Program-made: the position numbers and the translations under genes
In this document: positions 1-8,504 of the stretch, in pieces
Position numbering within the stretch: the stretch's first letter is position 1
Layout of the letters: each line of letters opens with the position of its first letter
Source of the DNA: Castellaniella defragrans
Lineage (GTDB): Bacteria; Pseudomonadota; Gammaproteobacteria; Burkholderiales; Burkholderiaceae_B
DNA: 64,000 bases
NCBI RefSeq assembly: GCF_014203015.1
Contig: NZ_JACHIB010000022.1
Span: forward strand, 1-64,000
Direction of reading: 5' to 3'
The notes under the pieces: generated by a model
Told to the model about the DNA's origin: nothing
Database searches by the model: none
What the model saw: the letters and a program-made list of their open reading frames with translations, nothing else

Positions 1-785
1 TAGCGGCGCGCGGCCTCGTAGGCGCCCTGGGCCGCGCCCACCGAGCAGGTGGCGATGTTGATGCGCCCGCCGTCCAGGCCCTTCATGGCGAAGCGAAAGC
101 CCTCGCCTTCCTCGCCCAGGCGGTTTGCCACCGGCACCCGCACGTTCTCGAAGGTGATCGGGCGCGTGGACTGGCTGTTCCAGCCCATCTTGTTTTCCTT
201 GCGGCCGTAGGCGATGCCGGCGCTGTCGGCGGGCACCACCAGGGCGGAGATGCCGCGCGCGCCCTCGCCGCCCGTGCGCGCCATGACCACCAGCACGTCG
301 GTGTCGCCCGCGCCCGAGATGAAGGCCTTGGCGCCGTTCAGGACGTAGTGCTCGCCCTCGCGGCGCGCGCTGGTGGTGAGCGAGGCGGCGTCCGAGCCCG
401 CGCCGGGTTCGGTCAGGCAGTAGGAGGCGAGCTTTTCGCCACTGGCCAGCAGCGGCCCCCAGTGCTCGCGCACGCCGGGCTGGGCCCAGGAGCCGATCAT
501 CCAGGTGGCCATGTTGTGGATGGTGATGAAGGCGGTGGTGGAGGGATCGACGGCGGCCATCTCCTCGAACACCAGCGTGGCGTCCAGCCGCGGCAGGCCC
601 AGCCCGCCGATGGATTCGGGCGCGTACATGGCGCAGAACCCGAGCGCGCCGGCCTTGGCGAAGGCCTCGCGGGGGAAGATGTGTTCCTCGTCCCACTGCG
701 CCGCGTAGGGGGCCAGTTCCCCCTGGGCGAACTCGCGGGCGGCCTGGGCGAAGGCCTGTTGCTCCTCGGTGAGGCGAAAATCCAT
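1..785 (-). CDS. Acyl-CoA dehydrogenase, C-terminus cut off by the window edge
   Basis: FAD-dependent alpha,beta-dehydrogenation of an acyl-CoA in beta-oxidation. About 261 residues are visible. The N-terminal helical domain begins MDFRLTEEQQAFAQ. The flavin/substrate motif CLTEPGAGSDAAS lies near residue 120 and the middle beta-domain continues to the edge (KENKMGWNSQSTRPITFENV). The pattern resembles isobutyryl-CoA/short-branched-chain dehydrogenases, which would suit branched isoprenoid acyl-CoAs, but the substrate is an inference. The start is the ATG at 785. It lies 43 bases after etfA on the same strand, so the enzyme and its electron acceptor ETF are probably co-transcribed. The catalytic region lies outside the window. 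Confidence 0.93.
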   Translation of the reverse strand, partial: MDFRLTEEQQAFAQAAREFAQGELAPYAAQWDEEHIFPREAFAKAGALGFCAMYAPESIGGLGLPRLDATLVFEEMAAVDPSTTAFITIHNMATWMIGSWAQPGVREHWGPLLASGEKLASYCLTEPGAGSDAASLTTSARREGEHYVLNGAKAFISGAGDTDVLVVMARTGGEGARGISALVVPADSAGIAYGRKENKMGWNSQSTRPITFENVRVPVANRLGEEGEGFRFAMKGLDGGRINIATCSVGAAQGAYEAARR

Positions 786-828
786 GGTGCGTCTCCTTGC
801 CGCGGCCGTGCCGATCCGGGGGGATGGC

Positions 829-1761
829 TCAGGCCAGCGCCGCGGTCAATTCCGGGACGGCGGCGAACAGGTCCGCCGCCAGGCCGTAGTCGGCGACCTG
901 GAAGATCGGGGCCTCCTCGTCCTTGTTGATCGCGACGATCACCTTCGAGTCCTTCATGCCCGCCAGGTGCTGGATGGCGCCCGAGATCCCGATGGCGATG
1001 TAGAGCTGCGGCGCGACGATCTTGCCGGTCTGCCCGATCTGGCAGTCGTTGGGGGCGAATCCCGCGTCCACCGCCGCGCGCGAAGCGCCCAGGGCGGCGC
1101 CCAGCGCGTCGGCGAGCGGTTCGAGCACCTCGCGGTACTTTTCCCCGCTGCCCAGGCCCCGTCCGCCGGACACGATGATGTCGGCGGACACCAGCTCGGG
1201 GCGGGCGCTGCGCGTCAGTTCGCGGCGCGTGACGGTGGCCAGGCCCAGGTCCGGCCCGGCGGCGAGCGCCTCGATGGCGGCGGCGCCGCCCGGTCCCGCC
1301 GGCTCGAAGGCCGCGCACCGCACGGTGATCGCCTTGACCGGATCGCCGCTGCGGACCGTGAGCAGCGCGTTGCCGGCGTAGACCGGACGCACGAAGGTGT
1401 CGGCGGATTCGACGGCGACGATGTCCGAGATCTGCGCCACGTCGAGCAGCGCCGCGATCCGCGGCATCAGGTTCTTGCCGTGGCTGGAGCCCGGCGCGAC
1501 GATGTGGCTGTACTGCGCCGCGTGCTGGACGACGAGGGCGGCGATGTTCTCGGCGGTCTGCGTCCCGTAATGCGCGGCGTCGGCCACTCGCACCTTCGAG
1601 ACGCCGGCAATCCCGGCCGCCTGGGCCGCGGCGGCGGCGCAGTCCGCGCCGGCCAGCAGCACGTGGACGTCGCCGCCCATCCGCACGGCGGCGGTCACGG
1701 CGCTGCGCGTCATGCCGTGGATCGATCGGTTGTCGTGTTCGGCAATGATCAGGATCGTCAT
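829..1761 (-). CDS. etfA: Electron transfer flavoprotein alpha subunit
   Basis: FAD-carrying subunit of ETF, which accepts electrons from acyl-CoA dehydrogenases and passes them to ETF:quinone oxidoreductase (not in this window). The protein is 310 residues, normal for the family. It starts [11 protein letters not shown] and carries the C-terminal FAD-binding signature: [12 protein letters not shown] in the middle and [20 protein letters not shown] near residue 245. A longer in-frame reading upstream exists, but it would run into etfB; the ATG at 1761 is 2 bases from the etfB stop, as usual for this pair. With several acyl-CoA dehydrogenases in the window, this ETF is likely dedicated to monoterpene acyl-CoA oxidation. 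Confidence 0.96.
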   Translation of the reverse strand: MTILIIAEHDNRSIHGMTRSAVTAAVRMGGDVHVLLAGADCAAAAAQAAGIAGVSKVRVADAAHYGTQTAENIAALVVQHAAQYSHIVAPGSSHGKNLMPRIAALLDVAQISDIVAVESADTFVRPVYAGNALLTVRSGDPVKAITVRCAAFEPAGPGGAAAIEALAAGPDLGLATVTRRELTRSARPELVSADIIVSGGRGLGSGEKYREVLEPLADALGAALGASRAAVDAGFAPNDCQIGQTGKIVAPQLYIAIGISGAIQHLAGMKDSKVIVAINKDEEAPIFQVADYGLAADLFAAVPELTAALA

Positions 1762-1763
1762 TT

Positions 1764-2513
1764 TCAGATCACCTTCGCTTCGTTCTTGAGTTTGTCCATG
1801 AGTTCGGCCACGTCGGCGACGCGCGCCCCGGCGGCGCGCCGCACGGGTTCCCGGGTCTTGACGATTTCCAGCCGGGGCCTCGTGTCCACGCCCAGCCCGT
1901 CGGCCGGGAGGACATCCAGCGGCTTTTTCTTGGCCTTCATGATGTTGGGCAGGGTGGCGTAGCGCGGCTCGTTCAGGCGCAGGTCCGTGGTGACGATCGC
2001 GGGCAGCCGCGCCTCCAGGGTTTCCAGGCCGCCGTCGATCTCGCGGGTCACGGCGATGCGGTCCTGCGAGACCTCCACCTTGGAGGCGAAGGTCGCCTGC
2101 GGCCATCCCATGAGGGCGGCCAGCATCTGCCCCGTCTGGTTCGCATCGTCGTCGATCGCCTGCTTGCCGCAGATCACCAGCCGCGGCGTTTCTCGCGCGC
2201 AGACCGCCGCGAGCAGCTTGGCCACGGCCAGGGGCTCCAGGCGGGCCTCGGTCTGGACCAGGATGCCGCGGTCCGCGCCGATGGCCAGGGCGGTGCGCAG
2301 GGTTTCCTGGCAGGCGGCCGCGCCGCAGCTCACCGCCACGACCTCGCTGGCGATTCCGGCCTCCTTCAGCCTGACCGCCTCCTCGACGGCGATTTCGTCG
2401 AACGGGTTCATGGACATCTTGGCGTTGTCCAGATCCACGTCCGTTTCGTCCTTGCGGACGCGGACCTTCACGTTGTAGTCAAGCACGCGCTTGACGGGCA
2501 CCAGAATCTTCAT
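1764..2513 (-). CDS. etfB: Electron transfer flavoprotein beta subunit
   Basis: AMP-binding subunit of the ETF heterodimer. The 249 residues begin [19 protein letters not shown]. The ETF-beta signature is visible: [20 protein letters not shown] near residue 34, the nucleotide loop [18 protein letters not shown] near residue 127, and the conserved [20 protein letters not shown] near residue 180, where the recognition loop contacts dehydrogenases. It is followed immediately by etfA. The gap to the upstream CoA-transferase is 74 bases and shows no terminator, so it is probably part of the same minus-strand operon. Confidence 0.96.
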   Translation of the reverse strand: MKILVPVKRVLDYNVKVRVRKDETDVDLDNAKMSMNPFDEIAVEEAVRLKEAGIASEVVAVSCGAAACQETLRTALAIGADRGILVQTEARLEPLAVAKLLAAVCARETPRLVICGKQAIDDDANQTGQMLAALMGWPQATFASKVEVSQDRIAVTREIDGGLETLEARLPAIVTTDLRLNEPRYATLPNIMKAKKKPLDVLPADGLGVDTRPRLEIVKTREPVRRAAGARVADVAELMDKLKNEAKVI

Positions 2514-2587
2514 GTTGCTCCCTTCTTTGCATGGATGTGGAATTCGGCGGTGGTTTCAGGCGGCCGCGGGCCGGCCGTGGCGCGGCA

Positions 2588-3850
2588 TCAGAGCGATGCG
2601 CATAGCGTTTTCCATTGGGCTTCCAGCAGGGCGCGGTGTTGCGGCGCGGCGATCGCCATGAGCCGCTGCGCGCGCTGCGGAATGGATGCCCCCCGCAGGT
2701 CGGCCACGCCGTGCTCCGTGACGATGAGGTCCGCGACGTGCCGCGGCGCGCCGACGAGCGCGCCGCCGGAGAGCCTGGACACGATGCGGGATCGCGCGCC
2801 CGCGGCCGCCGTGGACAGCAGCGCGAAGACCGCGCGGCCGCCCCGCGAGAGCCGGGCGCCGGCCGCGAACGCCGGCATTCCGCCCACGCCGGCCACCAAC
2901 TGCCGGCCCAGCGTGTCGCAATTGACCTGCCCGAACAGATCGACCTCCAGGGCCGCGTTGATGGCGACGAAGTTGTCGATCGCCGCGATCCTGCGGGGGT
3001 CGTGGGTTTCGTCGACCGGGGCGAACAGGAAGGTGTCGTCCAGGGCGGCGCGCCGGTAGTAGTCGCGGTCGCCCAGCGCCACGCCCAGCGTCACGGCGGC
3101 CCGTCCCTCGATCACGCGCCCGTCGATGAGCGGCACCACGGCCTGCGTGGCCATGCCGGCGTGCAGCCTGAGCCCGCGGTGCCCGCGCAGCGCATCGAGC
3201 ACCCCGGTGACCATCCTGCCGATGCCGAGCTGGATCGTGTCCCCGTCGCGCACCAGGCCGGCGATGTGCCCGGCCAGGGACGCATAGGACGCGGATGCCG
3301 GTTCGGCGGGGTAGGTGAGCAGGTCGGCCGGGGCCTCGATCACGGCGTCGCATTCGTCCAGCCGGACGTGGGCGGCTCCGTGCGTGCGGGGCATGGCCGG
3401 GTTGATGTGCGCGACCCTGCGCTTCGCCCTGGACCAGGCCGCCGGCGCGAAATCGTGGCATATGCCCAGGCTCGACCGGCCGGCCGGGTCCGGTTCGCTG
3501 GCCTGCACGACGGCCAGGTCGATCTCCAGCGAGCTCAGGTCCCGCCATGCGCCCAGATAGTCCGTGGGCAGGAGCTCGACGCGCTCGTCCTGGAAGCCGG
3601 GCCGGAAGGCGGGCGACATGAAATAGGCCCGCTGGCGGGCCCGCGGATGCAGGCCGACATAGGCGCCGTCGTTGATGCCGGGAAAGAACACGCCGACGAA
3701 GCGCACGTCGGCGGCCTTTTCCGGACGGGCGCGCAGGGCGTCGCGGAGGACCAGCGATTCGCCGGTCATGCCGGCGAGGAACACGGTCATGCCGGGTTCG
3801 AGCGTATCGACGATGGCCTCGGCCGAGCGTCGGGGCGGCGAGCCGATCAT
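2588..3850 (-). CDS. Acetyl-CoA hydrolase/CoA-transferase family protein
   Basis: Likely moves CoA between acyl-CoA and a carboxylate (4-hydroxybutyrate CoA-transferase/acetyl-CoA hydrolase family, class I). The protein is 420 residues. The second half shows the family signature: IQLGIGRMVTGVLDAL near 210, AINAALEVDLFGQVN near 300, then the C-terminal domain with GGRAVFALLSTAAAGARSRIV and VTEHGVADLRGASIPQRAQ near 385. The acceptor is not readable from sequence. In this operon, with thiolase, HMG-synthase-like protein and ETF, it could load CoA onto an intermediate acid from terpene breakdown. It starts 10 bases after the thiolase stop. Confidence 0.88.
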   Translation of the reverse strand: MIGSPPRRSAEAIVDTLEPGMTVFLAGMTGESLVLRDALRARPEKAADVRFVGVFFPGINDGAYVGLHPRARQRAYFMSPAFRPGFQDERVELLPTDYLGAWRDLSSLEIDLAVVQASEPDPAGRSSLGICHDFAPAAWSRAKRRVAHINPAMPRTHGAAHVRLDECDAVIEAPADLLTYPAEPASASYASLAGHIAGLVRDGDTIQLGIGRMVTGVLDALRGHRGLRLHAGMATQAVVPLIDGRVIEGRAAVTLGVALGDRDYYRRAALDDTFLFAPVDETHDPRRIAAIDNFVAINAALEVDLFGQVNCDTLGRQLVAGVGGMPAFAAGARLSRGGRAVFALLSTAAAGARSRIVSRLSGGALVGAPRHVADLIVTEHGVADLRGASIPQRAQRLMAIAAPQHRALLEAQWKTLCASL

Positions 3851-3860
3851 GGCCGGTCCT

Positions 3861-5069
3861 TCAGGCGCCGAGGCGGCCGATGATGGAGATGGCGCAGACG
3901 TTCTGGTGCGGATGTCCGCCCAGGTTCTGCGTCAGCCCGAGGTCCGCCTTGGGCAGCTGGCGTTCGCCCGCGCGGCCCAGGATCTGCTGGTAGAGTTCAT
4001 AGACCATGCGCAGCCCCGAGGCGCCGATGGGGTGGCCGAAGCACTTCAGGCCGCCGTCCACCTGGCAGGGGATCGCGCCGCCGCGATCGTAGCGGCCGTC
4101 CAGGATGTCGTAGGGCGCGCGGCCCGGGTCGCTCAGGCCGAGGCTTTCCATCAGCACCAGCTCGGTGATCGAGAAGCAGTCGTGCACCTCGATCAGGTCG
4201 AGCGCGGCGCGCGGATCGTCGATGCCCGCCTCGCGGTAGGCGCGCGCCGCGGCGACTTCGGCCGTGCGGATCGAGGCGCCGTCCCAGGTGTTGAACTGGG
4301 CCTCTTCTCCGTTGGAGACCGCCACCTGCAGCGCCTTGACGGTGACCATGTCGCGCCGGCCGAGCCTTTTCGCGGTTTCCACCGTGGTGACGATGGCGCA
4401 GGCCGCGCCGTCGCTCACCCCGCAGCAGTCGTAGAGCCCCAGCGGGGCGGCCACCGTGGGCGCCTTCAGCACGTCCTCGATGGTGATGCGGTTGCGCAGG
4501 TGGGCCTTGGGGTTGAGCGCCGCGTTGTCGTGGCTCTTGACGGACACGTGCGCCATCGCGCGCTTCAGGTCTTCGAGCGAGATGCCGTAGCGGGCCTGGT
4601 ACGCGGTGGCGAGTTGGGCGAAGGCGCCCGGCGCCGAGGCGTTCGGCTGCCAGAGGTCGGGCACGATGCCGCGCGTGCGCACCGGCAGGCCGCCGTATCC
4701 GGTGTCCTTGAGCTTCTCGACCCCGAGCGCGAGGGCGACGTCGTACGCGCCCGAGGCGACGGCGTAGACCGCGCCGCGCAGCGCCTCGGTGCCCGTCGCG
4801 CAGGCGTTCTCCACGCGGGTCGCGGCGATGAAGGGCAGGCGCAGGCCCTGGGCCAGGGGGCCGGCGGTCTTGCCGACGTTGTTTTCCTCCAGGCACACGC
4901 CCAGCCAGGCCGCCTCGATCTGGTTCTTCTCGATGCGGGCGTCCGCCAGGGCCTCGGAATAGGCTTCGAGCATCAGGTCTTCGGCGTTGTCCGACCAGCG
5001 CTCGCCGAAGCGCGAGCACCCCATGCCGAGAATGGCGACGCGGTCGCGGATTCCAGTGGCCATGCTCAT
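3861..5069 (-). CDS. SCP-x/lipid-transfer-type thiolase
   Basis: 402-residue thiolase-fold protein of the non-specific lipid-transfer (SCP-x) subgroup, which makes or cleaves C-C bonds of acyl-CoAs. Visible motifs: the nucleophile loop ENACATGTEALRGAVYAVAS near residue 85, EVHDCFSITELVLMESLG near 300, and the C-terminal active-site stretch GGLKCFGHPIGASGLRM near 340. The start ATG at 5069 overlaps the stop of the upstream HMGS/DUF35 fusion as ATGA, so translation is coupled. Proteins of this subgroup commonly need a DUF35 partner; here the DUF35 domain is fused to the neighbouring protein. The reaction could be thiolysis or a retro-aldol step; which is not readable. Confidence 0.9.
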   Translation of the reverse strand: MSMATGIRDRVAILGMGCSRFGERWSDNAEDLMLEAYSEALADARIEKNQIEAAWLGVCLEENNVGKTAGPLAQGLRLPFIAATRVENACATGTEALRGAVYAVASGAYDVALALGVEKLKDTGYGGLPVRTRGIVPDLWQPNASAPGAFAQLATAYQARYGISLEDLKRAMAHVSVKSHDNAALNPKAHLRNRITIEDVLKAPTVAAPLGLYDCCGVSDGAACAIVTTVETAKRLGRRDMVTVKALQVAVSNGEEAQFNTWDGASIRTAEVAAARAYREAGIDDPRAALDLIEVHDCFSITELVLMESLGLSDPGRAPYDILDGRYDRGGAIPCQVDGGLKCFGHPIGASGLRMVYELYQQILGRAGERQLPKADLGLTQNLGGHPHQNVCAISIIGRLGA

Positions 5070-6541
5070 TCTCCAGCCTTGTGTTGGGGGCGCACTTTCC
5101 AGAAATAGCGCCTGTAGCCGCGCGCGGCGTCGAAGTCCTTGATGCGGAATACCGTCTCCAGCGGCAGGCCGACGGCGAGCTCGCCGGGGTCGCAATCGAC
5201 GAATTCCATGAGCACCCGGGCCCGGCTCTCGAATTCGACGTGGCCGAACATGAAGGGCGGGCAGGGGCGGTAGGACAGCCAGTCGCAGGTATAGCTGCGG
5301 ATCCGCACCGGCTCGTCCGCGAAGCGGTGCGGGGTCTGCGTGTCGGTCGCGCCGCAGGCCGGATTGACGCAGATCCGTCCGGCGGGGAACTGGGTGGTGC
5401 CGCACTGTCCGCAGCGCCCCCCCTCGAACCGGTTCGTCATCGCCGCGGCGCGCCAGGCGGCCGACAGGGCGGTCTTGTTGTCCATTTCGGCGCGCATCCC
5501 CCAATCCGGCTGGAGCTGGCCGGTGAAGGAGAGGTATTTGAGGTACTGGCTTTCGGCGCGTCCGCCCCCGAGCCAGTCCGGCTCGGGCGGGCGGGACGCG
5601 ATCTCGGGGCGGGTCTCCAGCACCAGCACGTCGCAGCCGCTGCTGAACTGCGCCACCACGATCCGCTCGCCGGGGCCGGCCTGGGCCAGCACGCGCGCCA
5701 GCATCAGCAGCGGGTGGGCGGTTCCCGTGTCGCCGCATTCCTCGTGCAGGGCGCCGTGGACGGCTTCGGGACGGATGCCCAGTTTCTTCGCCAGCAGGGC
5801 GGCGCTGCGCGGCAGCGTGTCGGGCATGACGAAATGATCGATTTCCCCGGCTTCGATGCCTGCCGTGCCGAGCGCCCGCCTGACCACGGGAGGCACGAGC
5901 TTGGACAGGCCCTCGTCGCGGATCCAGCGTTCCTCCCAGCGGTAGTCGCCGTGGCGGTCGCTTTCGCGGAAATGGTCGACGAAGTCGGCGGTCGTGCTGG
6001 CCGCGCCCAGCAGCACGGCGATCGGCCGGCCTTCGCCGACCAGCAGGGCGGCGGCGCCGTCGCCGAAGCGGAGTTCGGCGGTGCTGGCCGGGGGCGGAAT
6101 GCGGCGGTCAGATGCGACGATCAGCGCGTTGCCGGCGCCGGCCTGCAGGGCGGCCATGAGCGCCGTGCTGCCCGCGCGCAGGCTGCCGCCGGTGTCGTGC
6201 GCGCCCACGGCGGCATCGAGGCCCAGCGCCGCGCCGACGATGGCGGCGTTGAGCCGATCGGCGAAGGGCAGGCTGGTCGAGGCGAGGACCAGCGTATCGA
6301 CTTTCGCCGGCCGGTCTTTGCCCAGCGCGGCGCGGCCCGCCTCGACGGCCATCGTGACGGCGTCCTCGTCCCAGTGGGCGATGGCGCGCGCGCCCTGCGC
6401 CAGCGCCTTGAGCCCCGGCGCCATCCAGCGGTGCGCATCGGCCACGGCCCGGCGGTCGAGCCGCAGGCGCGGGACGTAGGCGCCGATCGACAGGATCCCG
6501 CGCCTGGTTTCCTGGGGGGCCTTATGGCTGCGTTCGCTCAT
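5066..6541 (-). CDS. HMG-CoA-synthase-like ketosynthase fused to a DUF35 OB-fold domain
   Basis: About 491 residues. The first ~330 have the HMG-CoA synthase/KAS-III fold (ILSIGAYVPRLRLDRRAV at the N-terminus; FGDGAAALLVGEG mid-way; HEECGDTGTAHPLLMLA near 280). The C-terminal ~130 are a DUF35 module: a zinc-ribbon-like CGQCG...CVNPAC pair followed by an OB-fold. The segment where HMG-CoA synthases carry the catalytic Cys reads HDTGGSLRAGSTALMAAL, without a cysteine, so condensation chemistry is doubtful. In archaea, thiolase, HMG-CoA synthase and DUF35 form one complex; here two parts are fused and the thiolase follows with an ATGA overlap. I start at the ATG at 6541 (MSERSHK); an ATG at 6571 is also possible. 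It overlaps the upstream gene by 20 bases. Confidence 0.88.
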   Translation of the reverse strand: MSERSHKAPQETRRGILSIGAYVPRLRLDRRAVADAHRWMAPGLKALAQGARAIAHWDEDAVTMAVEAGRAALGKDRPAKVDTLVLASTSLPFADRLNAAIVGAALGLDAAVGAHDTGGSLRAGSTALMAALQAGAGNALIVASDRRIPPPASTAELRFGDGAAALLVGEGRPIAVLLGAASTTADFVDHFRESDRHGDYRWEERWIRDEGLSKLVPPVVRRALGTAGIEAGEIDHFVMPDTLPRSAALLAKKLGIRPEAVHGALHEECGDTGTAHPLLMLARVLAQAGPGERIVVAQFSSGCDVLVLETRPEIASRPPEPDWLGGGRAESQYLKYLSFTGQLQPDWGMRAEMDNKTALSAAWRAAAMTNRFEGGRCGQCGTTQFPAGRICVNPACGATDTQTPHRFADEPVRIRSYTCDWLSYRPCPPFMFGHVEFESRARVLMEFVDCDPGELAVGLPLETVFRIKDFDAARGYRRYFWKVRPQHKAGE

Positions 6542-7544
6542 CGTGCGTCCGTTCGTGAAGTCCCTCGGCATCGGGCAGGCCGCGCGTGATGGGCGAGCCG
6601 GCCGACAGGTCGGATTGCGTGACGTGGTCCAGGTAGGCGGCGGGCCAGAACGTCTCGACGTGGCCCACGCCCGGCACGCCGTCGATGGCGATGCGCATGG
6701 AGTTCTCGTGCATCATGACGCCCGGGCTGACCGCGAAGGGGTAGGTGGCGAAGGTGTCTCCGGTCACCACGGTCTCGCGCCCGAGCTTGTCCTGTACGAC
6801 GACGTGGATGCGGGTGGGCACCAGTTGCGCGTCGTGCTCGAAGCGGAAGTCCACCGCATCGACCTCGCAGGTCTCGCCGTCGCGCAGGACGTAGCCGCGC
6901 AGCATGGTGCGGCCCAGGGCGTGCAGTTGCCAGAAGTGGACGGCGCGGTCCGGCCCCGCCTGCGCTTCCAGCCATTTCCAGTGCTGCGAGAACAGCCAGT
7001 TGCGCGTGCCCCAGGAGTGGTCCCGATGGCCCATGGTCTCGAAGGGGATCGATTTGCCGTCGAGCGTCAGCGTGCCGCTGACCTTGCCGCTCTGTTCGAT
7101 GCGGTTGTCGGCGACCCATCCCGGGCAGCCGTCCGGGTGGCTGCCGTAGGCGTAGGCCGGATGCACGGCCTCGAAGCGGTAGTCGAGCGCCGCGCGGCCC
7201 GCCGCGGCCGCCCGCACCTCGGCCGTTTCAAAGGGACGGCCGTGGCGCACGTGGACTTCGCCGACGCGCCAGTCGTCGAATCCGGCGGACGCCGGGACGT
7301 CGATGCCGTCGTGGATTTCCACCAGCGGCGCGCCGATGGCCGGGCCGTAGACGACGAAGGCGGAGCCCGCCTTGCCCAGTCCGCTGACCCAGGTGTAGAC
7401 GAAGCAGGCGACGTCGTGCTCGGGCAGCTGGAGCATGAACACCAGGGATTCGCGCGCCAGGGGCTCGGCGGGCAGCAGATGGCGCCGATCGTGCGACGGA
7501 TCGACGGGAGGCCAGGTCTGGCCCGGCGGGGTGCGGTCGTTCAT
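6522..7544 (-). CDS. DUF7064/7065-type lipocalin-like protein
   Basis: 340 residues with no signal peptide or membrane segment. It belongs to a family with a two-lobed beta-barrel (CrtC/AttH-like) fold, recognised by GHRDHSWGTRNW near residue 174 and the tryptophan/aromatic-rich strands around it. The family is common in steroid and terpenoid degradation clusters, but no reaction is established to my knowledge. Related hydratases of the CrtC fold add water to isoprenoid double bonds, so a hydratase or hydrophobic-ligand-binding role is an inference. A second member lies at 29815-30819, upstream of ldi. This gene is first in the minus-strand operon that ends with etf and an acyl-CoA dehydrogenase. 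A purine-rich AGAAGGAAG precedes its ATG. Confidence 0.8.
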   Translation of the reverse strand: MNDRTPPGQTWPPVDPSHDRRHLLPAEPLARESLVFMLQLPEHDVACFVYTWVSGLGKAGSAFVVYGPAIGAPLVEIHDGIDVPASAGFDDWRVGEVHVRHGRPFETAEVRAAAAGRAALDYRFEAVHPAYAYGSHPDGCPGWVADNRIEQSGKVSGTLTLDGKSIPFETMGHRDHSWGTRNWLFSQHWKWLEAQAGPDRAVHFWQLHALGRTMLRGYVLRDGETCEVDAVDFRFEHDAQLVPTRIHVVVQDKLGRETVVTGDTFATYPFAVSPGVMMHENSMRIAIDGVPGVGHVETFWPAAYLDHVTQSDLSAGSPITRGLPDAEGLHERTHDERTQP

Positions 7545-7566
7545 TGCGCTTCCTTCTCCGGAGGGT

Positions 7567-7599
7567 GCCGCGGCATGCGGCTGGGCGGCATGCCGCGGC
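7567..7599 (-). promoter_or_regulatory. Perfect 12-bp hairpin in the 5' leader of the DUF7064 operon
   Basis: Bases 7567-7578 and 7588-7599 form a perfect 12-bp inverted repeat with a 9-base loop. It lies 22 bases upstream of the start at 7544, without a U-run. It may stabilise the mRNA or act as a regulatory leader structure; this is inference. Confidence 0.6.
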
Positions 7600-7627
7600 G
7601 ATCGGCGTCTGGGTGGGTTACGCCGAT

Positions 7628-7656
7628 ATTGTCACCTATAATATAGTATGCGTCAA
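7628..7656 (-). promoter_or_regulatory. Candidate sigma-70 promoter with a degenerate operator
   Basis: On the minus strand TTGACG (7656-7651) is followed by a 17-base spacer and GACAAT (7633-7628), directed at the DUF7064 operon. The spacer holds ATAATA-TAG-TATGCG (7638-7652, plus strand), a weak relative of the 15-bp palindrome found at four other promoters here. On the plus strand TATAAT (7637-7642) could serve the divergent MarR gene. Confidence 0.45.
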
Positions 7657-7768
7657 TACTTGTTTCGGGCATGCTCCGGTGCATAATTATGCTTTCCGCC
7701 ATGATGGCTGCACGTTCCGCCCTGATGGCGCCCTGACCCTGTCCCACGTCCTTGCCCGTTCCGGACCG

Positions 7769-8272
7769 ATGCCGTCCCCGAAGACCGATCCCCCCCGCCG
7801 CGCGCCGACCGATGCGAGCTTCCTCGAACTGCTCGGCTTCTTCTATCCGATCCACTACCGGATCGGCATGGCGCTCGAACGCTGCATGACGCAGGGCAGG
7901 CTGTCGCGCCAGCAGGTCGCGATCATCTGGCTGATCGAATCCGAGGCCGGCCCGTACGGCTGGGTACGGCGCAAGCACATCGAGCAGGCGCTGGGCGACT
8001 GGTTCGAGTCGCGCAACTCGCACGTCACCCAGCTGCTGCACGACCTGTCCCGGCCGCCTCTGGCGCTGGTCGTGCAGAAGACCAATCCGGATTCGGGGCG
8101 GGAAAAGCTGGTGGCACTGACCGATGCCGGCCGCAGCTACTTCGAGACCATGGTCGGCGCCGCGATCGATTTCTTCAGGGAACTGCTGCCGCATCTGTCC
8201 GACCGGGAACTGCGCGACGGCGTCCGCTTCCTGGGCCGCGCCTTCGGTCCGCCGACGCTCCCGGATCGCTAG
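7769..8272 (+). CDS. MarR-family-like transcriptional regulator
   Basis: 167 residues from the ATG at 7769. A longer open frame to 7544 exists, but its N-terminus is low-complexity and spans the divergent promoter, so I reject it. A winged-helix core is visible: LSRQQVAIIWLIES, then a recognition region with ESRNSHVTQLLHDLS and the wing VVQKTNPDSGREKLVALTDAG near residue 110. The extra aromatic N-terminus (FLELLGFFYPIHYRIGMALE) resembles MarR dimerisation helices. It lies divergent to the DUF7064 operon and directly upstream of the first membrane cassette, so control of either or both is likely. The ligand is unknown; a terpene or its CoA ester is an inference. Confidence 0.78.
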   Translation: MPSPKTDPPRRAPTDASFLELLGFFYPIHYRIGMALERCMTQGRLSRQQVAIIWLIESEAGPYGWVRRKHIEQALGDWFESRNSHVTQLLHDLSRPPLALVVQKTNPDSGREKLVALTDAGRSYFETMVGAAIDFFRELLPHLSDRELRDGVRFLGRAFGPPTLPDR

Positions 8273-8406
8273 GGAGGAAGGGGAGGGCGGACCTCTTGCG
8301 AGGGAGCGGGAACCCCTGCCTCCCCAGGATGCCCTCCGCCAGGATTCCTTGCAGGAGGCCTTCTTGCAGGAGACGCCGTGCCGCGGGATTCCCCACCCGG
8401 ACACTC

Positions 8407-8435
8407 TTGACAAGATTGTTCAAAAATTTAATAAT
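8407..8435 (+). promoter_or_regulatory. Sigma-70-type promoter of the first membrane cassette
   Basis: TTGACA at 8407-8412, a 17-base AT-rich spacer and AATAAT at 8430-8435 make a near-consensus promoter. The cassette start lies about 65 bases downstream, with AGGAGA as ribosome binding site at 8493-8498. The MarR gene ends at 8272, so the cassette can be transcribed independently of its regulator. Confidence 0.7.
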
Positions 8436-8504
8436 CAGCAGGCATACATAAATTGCCTCATCCGTTTTCCAACAGACCGACAAGGCACGATCAGGAGACA
8501 TGCC

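Noticed and set aside
3672-6589. Long plus-strand frames opposite the thiolase and HMGS/DUF35 genes
   Set aside because: Shadow frames with Ala/Arg/Gly-rich translations; the minus-strand proteins have clear family motifs.
7638-7652. Full member of the shared palindrome regulon
   Set aside because: Only the TATG half and centre match; the left half differs and the -10 offset is not kept. Kept only as a weak site, as is 49691-49705.
7544-7768. N-terminal extension of the MarR gene by 75 codons
   Set aside because: It crosses the divergent promoter and a hairpin, and its translation has no domain; MarR proteins are about 150-170 residues.
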